64,000 bases of DNA from Leptasterias polaris (Eukaryota; Echinodermata; Asteroidea; Forcipulatida; Asteriidae). Below the pieces are notes generated by a model, which worked only from the letters and a program-made list of their open reading frames with translations, searched no databases and was not told the origin of the DNA. The DNA is taken from assembly GCA_037783415.1 (NCBI GenBank), contig JAZGTN010000069.1, positions 3,968,001-4,032,000 of the forward strand. Reading direction: 5' to 3'. Position 1 is the stretch's first letter; each line of letters begins with the position of its first letter. Shown here in pieces: positions 55,135 to 64,000 of this stretch. The translations under genes were made by a program, and so were the position numbers.

Positions 55135-55175
55135 AAAATTGACACATTTTGCTTATCAGCTGCTTAGTGAGGTAA

Positions 55176-56097
55176 CTACGGTGGCCCACAACTGTCACGG
55201 CAAAACCAAAAGCGCCACGGCAAAACCAAAAGCGCCACGGCAAAACCAAAAGCGCCACGGCAAAACCAAAAGCGGCCACGGCAAAACCAAAAGGGGCCAC
55301 GGCAAAACCAAAAGGGGCCACGGCAAAACCAAAAGGGGCCACGGCAAAACCAAAAGCGCCACGGCAAAACAAAAAACGCCACGGCAAAACAAAAAGCGCC
55401 ACGGCAAAACAAAAATAGCCACGGCAAAACAAAAAGCGCCACGGCAAAACAAAAAGCGCCACGGCAAAACAAAAAGAGCCACGGCAAAACCAAAAATAGC
55501 CACGGCAAAACCAAAAGCGCGCAGAGAGGTTACAGGACGTCCTACGATACAATTGCTGCAAGATCTGCGGAAAGAAATAACAAGGCATAACAAGGTTTGT
55601 ACACAGTTCGAAAGGCAACTGACAGCGCACAATGCTATGCTTTTTCTTTCATTATTTTCTTGCAACTTGTGACTTTTATTGTATCTTTATTGATAATTTG
55701 GCCTACAAATCAGCATTACGCTGACAAAAACCAATCTATGACCCAACCTTTAGGTATCAAGGGGGGGTCGACCATGTGCCGCCTGAACGTGTGTACACAT
55801 TACGTGGCCTAAAGATCAACTGCACACCGCGCGTGCTGACCTACACAGTCAATGGTGTAGGATGAGGTATAGTCCTACACGATACATGTACTGTTTTTTC
55901 TTCCACAGATCGCGACTCCTTTCGACCTTTAACCCGCATGCTTTTGGTTTTGCCGTGGCTCTTTTGGTTTTGCCGTGGCTCTTTTGGTTTCGCCGTGGCT
56001 CTTTTGGTTTTGCCGTGGCGCTTTTGGTCTTGCCGTGGCGCTTTTTGTTTTGCCGTGGCGCTTTTGGTTTTGCCGTGACAGTTGTGGGCCACCGTAG
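55176..56097. mobile_element. Foldback element with tandem-repeat arms
   Basis: Ends are CTACGGTGGCCCACAACTGT and its exact complement ACAGTTGTGGGCCACCGTAG, with GTAA duplicated on both sides (55172-55175, 56098-56101). Inside the left end are 16 copies of a 19-21 bp unit (CCACGGCAAAACCAAAAGCG); inside the right end 7 copies in reverse. The middle (about 55520-55935) is unique and codes for nothing recognised. This is the architecture of foldback elements such as sea-urchin TU and Drosophila FB. Confidence 0.8.
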
Positions 56098-56420
56098 GTA
56101 ACACCATGTGTATATCTACTTGCTATAGGTAGATTTTGCTATTTATTCTACTGCCGCGGAGTAGATTGTTCGGAATTCGCGAGACTTCTCAGTTCTGAAA
56201 AGAACTTTCCTGCTTATTCTCTACTACTCTACATGAGCGGGAGGAAGGAAATCGGCCGGGACTACTACCTCCCGCCCAGTAGTTAATAAGCAGACAGTTC
56301 TTTTCAGAACTGAGAAGTCTCGCGAATTCCGAACAATCTACTCCGCGAGTATACACATGGTGTTACCGTATACCAAATATACATTGATACCTCACCTCAA
56401 ATCCCATAATAATGTTTATC
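56098..56420. mobile_element. Palindromic element (family A, copy 2)
   Basis: Termini GTAACACCATGTGTATA and TATACACATGGTGTTACC (ends about 56367), with internal arms CTTCTCAGTTCTGAAAAGAA / TTCTTTTCAGAACTGAGAAG and ACTACTACCTCCCGCCCAG. The continuation CCAAATATACATTGATACCT is shared with the copy at 17.5 kb. The foldback element sits in its left GGTAACACC terminus. Confidence 0.7.
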
Positions 56421-56534
56421 TATATTTGTTCTCGGGGATTAATGCAGTTCAGATATCACATTTAAGGGATTTGTTCTTTATGCTTTTTGCCGCCTAGCAT
56501 TGCAATTGAAAATTTAAAAGGGGGTATATTCGTG

Positions 56535-56640
56535 TATTTGTTGTCTCAAGTAATAAATAACAAGGGAAACTAATTTGGTACAAAGCGAAACTTGAACCTG
56601 CGACCTTACAGATTAACGTGCCCTATCATCTAATATAATC
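56535..56640 (-). mobile_element. tRNA-derived SINE fragment
   Basis: On the minus strand GATGATAGGGCACGTTAATC and GGTCGCAGGTTCAAGTTTCG resemble the second half of the minus head at 52.8 kb (B box GGTTCAAG). The A box is decayed. Confidence 0.45.
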
Positions 56641-57785
56641 TCATAGGTGTATGTTAGTTGTCCCCTTTTTGTAATAAGAGATTTGTATCTTCTAATTTTG
56701 TTCAAATGTGCATTGTAAATAAATATATCATTTTCGTACTTATCTTTAAGGTAAGTTTTTTAGATTTTTTTGGTATGCCGATATGCCGATTTATGTGCAA
56801 AATTAACAAGAAGGGTACAATTAAAAGTCACATGTAAAAGTAATCAGCTGAATACAACGTCTTATTTTTTTGTAAATACACACAGACTGTATCTGTATTT
56901 TCACAAGAACGTCTTTTCTAGATATTTATATAAAACCATCAAAACATTTTATCCATCAACAAATATATTTCATGGTGTTACGCTCATCGGGCGTGAAGTC
57001 TGGGGTGGTTCCAAGCCCCTAAAAGCGTAGCTAATTAGAGTAATAAATCAATTTATGGGTAGAGCTATTATAGTTGTTAACATTATTTGTTACAATATAT
57101 TATTAGTTAACTGGTTATCTTTTTGGACCTAAAATAGTTTTAGACGAAAGCTGATGGGCAGGTACATAACTTTTGATGTTAAAATCGTTCGGCAATTTCA
57201 CATAAAATAATTTGTTTATTACATTAATTAGTGTGTTAGGATTTACCGGCTTTGAAGGATTTCCGTATAAATTAGGTTTTTAACGCGTGGGTTTTGAGCG
57301 AGGTGACAAGCATTCGCAAAATGTGTGCTTACCTTTACCACTAAGGTATGACTTGAATTAGGAATGTTGAATTTGAATTACAAATAATTTGATTTGAAGA
57401 GAACCTCTAAGGAAGGGTGTTTCTCTCATCACATTGGATGTTTACTAGTTGCTAGATATAAAAATGCTGTAGGAACTTAAACTTGTAAAAATAAAACTTC
57501 CGGACTACGTTGACATTCGCCAAGATGCATTCTGTAACTTTATTTTCAAGGCCTGGGTTGTGAAAAATCAAACGATGAAGGGTTACATAACGAATCAAAA
57601 ACGGAAACTAAAGTTTAAATTGGCCAGAAGTTCAATTTTCTAAAATGTTGCCGGTGATGTGACTCGGCCTGGAAGTTAAAGATTATATCCCCAGGAGTTT
57701 CAATTATAAGGGGGGGGGGTGTCTACGGCCATTTTTACAGCGACAAGGGACAATTTCAAGGAGTCACAAGGGACATATTTCAAGA
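56641..57785. other. Intergenic, unclassified
   Basis: AT-rich; a G-run at 57711-57719. No gene recognised. Confidence 0.4.
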
Positions 57786-57787
57786 AC

Positions 57788-57856
57788 TTTCATCCTCTGA
57801 ATCCCCAACTAAAGTTAAGTAGATGGTTAGTTGGGGATTCAAAAGAGGAAAGTTCA
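57788..57856. repeat. Inverted repeat with 27-bp arms
   Basis: AACTTTCATCCTCTGAATCC then CCAACTA, and TAGTTGGGGATTC...AGAGGAAAGTT, separated by about 14 bp. Confidence 0.7.
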
Positions 57857-57883
57857 TAATAGATGATATTTTGATGGGGGTTG

Positions 57884-57920
57884 GGTTATGGTTAGGGTTA
57901 GGGTTAGGGTTAGGGTTAGC
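57884..57920 (+). repeat. Interstitial telomere-like (TTAGGG)n
   Basis: GGTTATGGTTAGGG followed by repeated GTTAGG units, about five copies, the first diverged. The metazoan telomere unit is TTAGGG. Confidence 0.85.
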
Positions 57921-58074
57921 ATCGAGGATAATTAATACATTTTGGTTTTACGCCGATGTACTTAACTGAGTTCACCTTAAGAAACCGCTTACCTTTTGCT
58001 AGAATTCTTTTTGAAAAATGTTTATGTCAATACTTGTCGTTCCAAGCATTAGTTTTTAATCTTCATAAGCAGCC

Positions 58075-58206
58075 GTCGATTTCACCAAACTCTTCCTAAC
58101 TTAGGACTAGTCCTAGGCAATGCTAAGAGATAGGACTAGTCTTAAATTAGGACGAGTTACTCGTCCTAACTCGAGATAGGATTAATCAAAGCGTTTTGTG
58201 AAATCG
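58075..58206. mobile_element. Palindromic MITE, family B copy 1
   Basis: GTCGATTTCACCAAACTCTT...AACTTAGGACTAGTCC...GTGAAATCG; same family as 60249-60414 but with a diverged right arm. Confidence 0.75.
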
Positions 58207-58705
58207 GCGCAGGTTTTATTAAATCAATCATTAAAGCAGTTCAAATACAAATTCGTATGACTATGTGACGCTTCAAACGGGGAACAGGTTCAGACTCTGT
58301 CAATAATAAGTTTAAATCAACAACATGACTCCGCAAAATAATAATATTGAACATTAATACGGATCCTTTTTTTAAAATTCTGCCATAATTTAAAACAAGT
58401 TGAAGATCTTTTAACTTTTAGTACATAATTTATTGCAAAGCTTTTTTAAAAGTTTTAATTTTTACCTCTTAATTCGGTTGCTCTCAAAACAACGTATTTC
58501 ATTCCGAGTTCATTTTGAGATGATTCTCAGTACAACAATTTTTCTGAGTATTCTGAACAAGTTCTAACTAAAAGTGCTAGCATTAAAAACAGTCGCTTGA
58601 GAACACCTAACGTTCTGAGCAGTTTTTGATTTTTTAAATCTCCAAACTCGCTTAAAATGAAACAGAAACACAGATTTTCTAGTACTTAATTAATAGATCG
58701 ATCCA

Positions 58706-58843
58706 TTAAGCCCCGCCTCCTTACGAGTTGACCAATCACAGCCGCGAAACCCGATCACCATTAGTGCAAAGATCACCAAACGGCTCAAATGGTGATCAGA
58801 TTTCGCGGTTGTGATTGGTCAATGAGAAATGGGCCTGGCTTAA
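58706..58843. mobile_element. TTAA-flanked foldback MITE
   Basis: TTAA at 58706-58709 and 58840-58843. Arms GACCAATCACAGCCGCGAAA...GATCACCAT and ATGGTGATC...TTTCGCGGTTGTGATTGGTC. Its right TTAA is shared with the next TTAAAGG-type element. Confidence 0.7.
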
Positions 58844-59035
58844 AGGAGCTCTATACTTCTGGTAAGATACAAAACAAAAAAGCTCACAGATTCACACTAA
58901 ACTTACATGGTTTAAAGATATTGATAGTCGAAAGCTTCCCTTAAAATATTAGTGGCTGAGGTGCTGTAGTTTTTGAGAAATTAGTAAAACAATATCACGA
59001 AAAGACTTTTCGTCTCACTGAGACGAGAAGTCTTT
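58844..59035. mobile_element. TTAAAGG-type short element, partial
   Basis: Starts AGGAGCTCTATACTTCTGG directly after TTAA and shares CACAGATTCACAC and CTTACATGGTTTAAAG with the element at 53.26 kb. It ends with a hairpin AAAAGACTTTTCGTCTCA / TGAGACGAGAAGTCTTTT; the right end is not found. Confidence 0.55.
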
Positions 59036-60248
59036 TTTGAAGACAATTCGTTGAATGCTGCCCTCACACACTCGATAATAGTTGTACATTTTCAATAGGC
59101 TGTGCAAGTCTCGCGCGTATCGGAGCGAGAAAACACGTCAAGTGAAGAACATATTTTTTCTGAAATCAAATCATTGTTTTTAAATTAGATCTATGAAACA
59201 ATCTGACCAACAAAAATACTCATTACAATTTGCATAAAATGAGTTTTAGCTTTCATAATAAACACACAATTTATTTGTTAGTTTTTGTTGAAACAAAAAC
59301 AACCCTCTGGGACAAGGATGCTTATTTGATCTGAACTTTTTAGGAAACCCTTTTGTAAATCCATGCCTGAATACGTGCAACCACTAAAGCAGGTTTAAAC
59401 GCAGACGCGCGATGATCGCACGGGCGTACGAATTAACGTGTGACGCAGTTTAAAGAGGACGCTGACGCCTCGACAACCGTAGACTGCAATGAAAAGGCTT
59501 ATAGCGTCTGGCAATTACAGCGTCTTGTGATTATCATCGCGCGACCAAAACAAATTTGGTGATCGGAGGTGGGCACAAATTCTTAATTTTTTGCAAGTAA
59601 CCGGAAGCAGAGGTCAAGTTTAATTCTTGGGTTTTCTTCGTTGCATTGTTGAATTGATTTTACTTTCATATTTTTTATCACTTAGTACTACATTCCCAAC
59701 AACATATTTAATTTTCATGGTCATAAAGTACGTTAAACTAAAATTATAGACGAAACAAAATCTTGCCAACGTAAAACTCCATATGGCTGGGACCACGATG
59801 GTCCCGGAAGTTCGCTTACGCGCGAGACTTGCACAGCCTATTGGAAATATTCGCAAATGGTTCATGTTTATGTTACCTCGTACCCAGTAAAATAGGAGAA
59901 TATCTATTTTGTGTTTGTCGTGTATAGTGGTGAGCACAGTTTCCGCGCGTGCGAGGTTGTTTGGAGTTGTACACACTCGCGTTGTCGATAAAAAATATCT
60001 TTGCAATCTTCATAAGTTATACCACGGCTTTTATCGATGTTAGAGTCTGAAAGGTCAATTTACTAGATCTAAACTGGATTCAACGGTTGCCAATAAACCC
60101 AGGAAGAAAATTGGGAGGCCAAAGTTGACAGAATAGGCCCTAAAACGATCAAAGAGTGCGTCGGTCAAACGCCATGTCAGGTATAGAAAACTTCAAAAGT
60201 TGTTATGTTACTTCCAAGTTCCATCCAGCATGAAATTGAAAGGGTCCT
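59036..60248. other. Intergenic, unclassified
   Basis: No gene recognised. The minus-strand 128-codon ORF at 59620-60006 has no familiar motif and AT-biased codons. It could contain the promoter region of the gene starting at 60491. Confidence 0.35.
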
Positions 60249-60414
60249 GGGGTCGATTTCACCAAACTCTTCCTAACTTAGGACTAATCCTAGGCAATGC
60301 TAAGAGATAGGACTAGTCCTAAGTTAGGACGAGTAACTTAAGACTAGTCCTATCTCTTAGCATTGCCTAGGATTATTAGTCCTAAGTTAGGAAGGGTTTG
60401 GTGAAATCGACCCC
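60249..60414. mobile_element. Palindromic MITE, family B copy 2
   Basis: GGGGTCGATTTCACCAAACT on the left and AGGGTTTGGTGAAATCGACC CC on the right. The arms are near-perfect over most of 166 bp and rich in CTTAGGACTA words. It ends about 75 bp upstream of the ATG of the candidate gene at 60491. Confidence 0.8.
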
Positions 60415-60490
60415 TGTGTCGTCGTCGGCGGTGCTTGGACCATCTTGGACGTAGGACTAGGATTAGGAAGATACCTGGAGAAGTAAAGCC

Positions 60491-60963
60491 ATGGGACTGA
60501 GTCTTTCGAACGCTGACCTGGCGAGATTGCTGCTAGATATGCACACACAAGTGAGTTTTCTTTATATAAATCTTGATTATTTTAATACCAATGTGACCAC
60601 TCTGTTTCTGTAGGAGGCATTTTGGTTTGCCAGAAATCGTGGGCCTATGATAGTGTCAAAGTGCCATTTGATTGAATGAAAAGGCTCTCTAAGTATTCAT
60701 ACTTTTTAACAGTAAAACAATCACATAATCATATTCATAATGCTGCCATGTATTTTTATTTATTTTTTATTGATATATATTCTTCATTAGGTCTACTTCT
60801 TGATTAAATTTAACACAAACAAAAATATTTTAAACTTTTATAGATCTGCTGTCCAATCATCAGTGCCACTGCTACCCCCCTTTTGAGCCACCGGTTACGT
60901 CAACACCATCGTGGAGTTGGACCAGAAAATGTTGAAGGGGGACATTTCAGAATCTTCCAATGT
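60491..60963 (+). CDS. Candidate new gene, exons 1-2 (LEM-like N-terminus), partial
   Basis: Exon 1 (60491-60550) starts at ATG and encodes MGLSLSNADLARLLLDMHTQ, ending at a GTGAGT donor in phase 0. After a 293-bp intron, exon 2 (60844-60963) follows a TAG acceptor and encodes ICCPIISATATPLLSHRLRQ and about 20 more residues, ending FQC at a GTAAGT donor, again phase 0. The pattern LS..(D/E)L..LL......PI..(T/A)T..L...(K/R)L resembles a LEM domain, the fold that binds BAF in inner-nuclear-membrane proteins and in ANKLE1/ANKLE2. The match is loose, with one extra residue in the second helix. Further exons were not recognised in the repeat-rich remainder, so the gene probably continues right of the window. 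A chance ORF pair is possible but unlikely given both splice sites and phases. Confidence 0.45.
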
Positions 60964-61224
60964 GTAAGTTTTAATGGTACAAATTAAAATCTTTTAAAAT
61001 AGGCGAGTTGTTGGCCAACAGCCAAGCACCTATAATTTATTGATTAAAAGAAATGTTTTATGAGAACATACAATGATACATGTACGTACAGATGTAACCA
61101 TTACCAGCTGTCCATCAATTACAGTATATCTGTAGTCCCGCCGTATGTAGATCCAGATGACTTTGCAGTTTGTTTGAAAGGATGCAATTTCAAATTCTTG
61201 TTTGTGTTTATTTACTTAACATTG

Positions 61225-61702
61225 AATATGCGACCTCGTTTGACCTTGACTTCCGGTTACAGTTGGAAATTGATATATAATATTTGAAAAATAAAAAATC
61301 CTAAACCACATGATTGATTTTTATCATCTATACGTCAAAAGAAAGAACTCAAAAGACATCACCAACGCCACCAAGTGTGACCTCATTTGACATCACCTTC
61401 CGGTTCAAAACGGAAGTTGAAACTTTATATTTGAAAAAATCATAACTTCTAAACCAAATATTGGATTTTTACAATCCATCCATCATCTAAAAGGTCTTAA
61501 TAAATTTATCACACGCTACACAAATAGTGACCCCTATTTGACCTTTTATCCGTTGCGAACCGGAAGTTGGTGTTTAATTTAAAAACAATTCAAAACTCCT
61601 GAACCAGTCATTGGATTGATGAGGTAAAATGTTGTCACCTATTCATTCACTCACTCACCACGAACACCTTGTTTTTGTGGATAACAAAAACTGAAAGTCT
61701 AG
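61225..61702. repeat. 478-bp repeat, copy 1 of a direct pair
   Basis: Begins AATATGCGACCTCGTTTGAC and ends ATAACAAAAACTGAAAGTCT AG. Internally three diverged units of about 150 bp, each with CTTCCGGTT or AACCGGAAG. Nearly identical to 63383-63861. Confidence 0.9.
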
Positions 61703-63382
61703 GTTTTTTTTCTTCTCCATCTTCTTCTTCCCTAGAACTCTTCTCTACAGCATAACTCAAGATTGAAATTGAATTGAACCTTGAAACTCATCAGATAATT
61801 GAACCTCAATAAGAAGACGGCACAGTTGTCAGTACGTCATGATGACGTCATCAGGTGTCGAATTACAAGGTCTTTAAGGTGAAAAAATGACCATTTGCTT
61901 TTTGCTGTATCTCAACGAATATGAAAGCTATGATGTTCAAAGTTTGGCATCTGATAGACCAAGACAGGGGCAACATTTGAAAAGTTAACGCCAAAATCGT
62001 ACGACCTTAGCTTCCGGGTCGTTACCCTAGGTCGAAGTTCACCTTCGTTTTTTTCCTTCAAAAAACAACTTTCGAGCTTATCTACGGAATAACTCAAGAT
62101 TGAGATTGAATTGAATTTTGAAACTCACCAGATAGTTGAACCTTAGTATCAAGACAACACATACTTAATTACGTCATGATGACGTCATCGGGCACTGAAT
62201 TACATTAAATCAAAGTTTAATATTTGTAAAAATCATAACTCAAAAACCATAATTCGGATTTTGACAATCTACACATCATCGGATAGATCGTTAAAAGTTT
62301 GACAAAGGCTTCACAGAAACCATACAATATTTTAACTTACTTTCGGTTGTTATTGGAAGTTGAAAATTTCATAATATCTTATCTTATTCATATCTTTAAA
62401 ACTACTGATCACTTCAGCATAATTATTGTATCAGATTGTAGAACAGCAATCCCTCTTAAACTTATGCACTGAGATAACAACATTTTACTCTTACTATCTG
62501 GTCGAAAAAGGACGTAAAAGCACACCTGTTGACCCTTACGTTTTTCCCCATTTTGATCGACAACGCGCTATATTATACGTTACAATCAGTGGAAGCGCTG
62601 ACTGTACGTGTTTGATATGGCGCGAATTTGTTTTGGGGGAATCCCCAACAGCGCTTTTTTTCGTCCAACGAAAGAGGGCGCTGTTGTGAATAAAGTTTTC
62701 AGAACATCGAGCGCTGAGGGGAGAATCGCAATAGTTGAGTGATAATGAACAACGTACGTCTCGCACCAAAACTACAAGTAGGAATACATTGGCATTGATA
62801 TTACAAGAAACAATGCACACCCTCAGATAATTAATCTAATATTTGAAAAACACGTTACTCCGGTTCACATAATTATAGGTTTTTTACAAGTCATACATTA
62901 GCTAAAAGGTTTTAATGTACTCATTAGGATCTACACAAATGAAACCAGTTTAAACTTGGCTTCTTGTTCAAACCGGAGGTTGAAATTAAATTTTTCAAAG
63001 AAAAATAATTTCTCAACCACACATTTGATTTTTTTATTTATTTATACGTCATTGGGTAGGTATGTAACAACTTAAGAAACGACACACAACATTTACTATT
63101 TAACCTTGACTTCCGGTTAAACAGGAAGATACAATTAATTATTTGAAAAAAAACATTACTCCAAAACCAGGAATTAGTTGTTTATTATCTGAACGTCGTC
63201 AGATAAGGCTTTGAAAAACATTACTAACGCTATAATTTGTGACCTGATGACATTGTCTTCCGGTTCAAACCGGAAGTTGAAATTTTATATTGAAAAAAAA
63301 AATCATAACATCTGAACCATACATTTGATTTTTTCAATCTATGCATCATCTGAAAGGTCTTAATAGACTTCACGTGCTACAC
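61703..63382. repeat. CTTCCGG-family repeat field
   Basis: Further diverged units: the block matching 47.26-47.60 kb in inverse (61853-62180), GACGTCATGATGACGTCATC palindromes near 61840 and 62180, and CTTCCGGTTAAACAGGAAG and CTTCCGGTTCAAACCGGAAG at 63110 and 63258. From 62440 to 62820 no unit is visible; that stretch is unclassified. Confidence 0.7.
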
Positions 63383-63861
63383 AATATGCGACCTCGTTTG
63401 ACCTTGACTTCCGGTTACAGTTGGAAATTGATATATAATATTTGAAAAATAAAAAATCCTAAATCACATGATTGATTTTTATCATCTATACGTCAAAAGA
63501 AAGAAATCAAAAGACATCACCAACGCCACCAAGTGTGACCTCATTTGACATCACCTTCCGGTTCAAAACGGAAGTTGAAACTTTATATTTGAAAAAATCA
63601 TAACTTCTAAACCAAATATTGGATTTTTACAATCCATCCATCATCTTAAAAGGTCTTAATAAACTTATCACGCGCTACACAAATAGTGACCCCTATTTGA
63701 CCTTTTATCCGTTGCGAACCGGAAGTTGGTGTTTAATTTAAAAAATATTCAAAACTCCTGAACCAGTCATTGGATTGATGAGGTAAAATGTTGTCACCAA
63801 TTCATTCACTCACTCACCACGAACACCTTGTTTTTGTGGATAACAAAAACTGAAAGTCTAG
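63383..63861. repeat. 478-bp repeat, copy 2 of a direct pair
   Basis: Same as 61225-61702 with scattered single-base changes, offset 2158-2159 bp. Confidence 0.9.
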
Positions 63862-63865
63862 TATT

Positions 63866-64000
63866 TTTTTTCATCTCCGATCGCGCTTAGATTCAACCAG
63901 AACGGTCACAACACTGTAGTTTCTTAGTACAGAATTAATCTGAGAGCGTTTTGAGGAGTTTTATTTTTTTTTCATCTCCGATCGCGCTTAGATTCAACCA
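63866..64000. repeat. About 99-bp direct repeat cut by window end
   Basis: TCATCTCCGATCGCGCTTAG followed by ATTCAACCA occurs at 63871 and again at about 63972, running into the edge. It may be the start of a tandem array. Confidence 0.7.

Noticed and set aside
55097..55672. ORFs of 112-177 codons on both strands rich in KTK/ATAK or FAVALLVLPW repeats
   Set aside because: They are read-throughs of the 19-21 bp tandem arrays of the foldback element; all frames stay open because the unit lacks stops.
59620..60006. 128-codon minus-strand ORF
   Set aside because: No family recognised, AT-biased composition, and no initiation or splice context; likely chance.

Overview
This is nuclear DNA of an animal. 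The + strand carries the 3' part of a conserved intron-rich gene, GLE1 (nuclear-pore mRNA-export factor). Eleven exons run from 5397 to 54431, all with AG/GT borders and compatible phases, and they end in the Phe-Trp-Arg-X-stop terminus typical of metazoan GLE1. The N-terminal exons lie left of the window. The introns reach 13 kb and are packed with transposons. The repeat types (DIRS-like YR retrotransposons, LINEs with 2A and PHD modules, foldback elements with tandem-repeat arms, TTAAAGG-type short elements, many TACATGTA palindromes) suggest a marine invertebrate deuterostome, most likely an echinoderm. The species assignment is inference.

Layout. 0.2-1.2 kb: satellite of about 130 bp units. 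1.3-5.4 kb: LINE/SINE tails, a palindromic MITE and a decayed LINE RT. 5.4-5.6 kb: first GLE1 exon in view. 8.8-12.4 kb: minus-strand LINE encoding 2A, PHD finger, APE endonuclease and RT, with frameshifts. 14-17.5 kb: DIRS crumb, hAT-like element with 8-bp target duplication, LINE fragments, and a hammerhead-ribozyme-like motif in Penelope-type sequence. 19-28.2 kb: RTE-type fragment, a decayed DIRS element, then a larger DIRS element whose inverted terminal repeats and internal complementary region are still legible. 28.8-34.7 kb: a three-level nest, in which a restriction-like-endonuclease LINE is split by a CR1/L2-type LINE that is itself split by a piggyBac-type element; a tRNA-derived SINE lies beside it. 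34.9-40.5 kb: four GLE1 exons. 41.0-45.8 kb: a LINE with two intact ORFs, a (TTGAA)n tail and a target duplication, sitting inside an older LINE. 48.3-54.4 kb: last four GLE1 exons. A TIR element begins on the last base of the GLE1 stop codon. 55.2-56.4 kb: a foldback element with tandem-repeat arms inserted in the end of another palindromic element. 57.8-60.4 kb: interstitial telomere-like repeat and several palindromic MITEs. 60.5-61.0 kb: two exons of a probable new gene whose N-terminus resembles a LEM domain. 61.2-64 kb: tandem and duplicated repeats built round a CTTCCGGTT/AACCGGAAG core.

The only cellular genes I can support are GLE1 and the candidate at 60.5 kb. Apart from the LINE at 41-45.8 kb, every recognisable transposon ORF is broken by frameshifts, stops or insertions. 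No bacterial operons, rRNA, CRISPR or functional tRNA genes were seen. All coordinates and translations were read by eye, so repeat boundaries may be off by a few bases.
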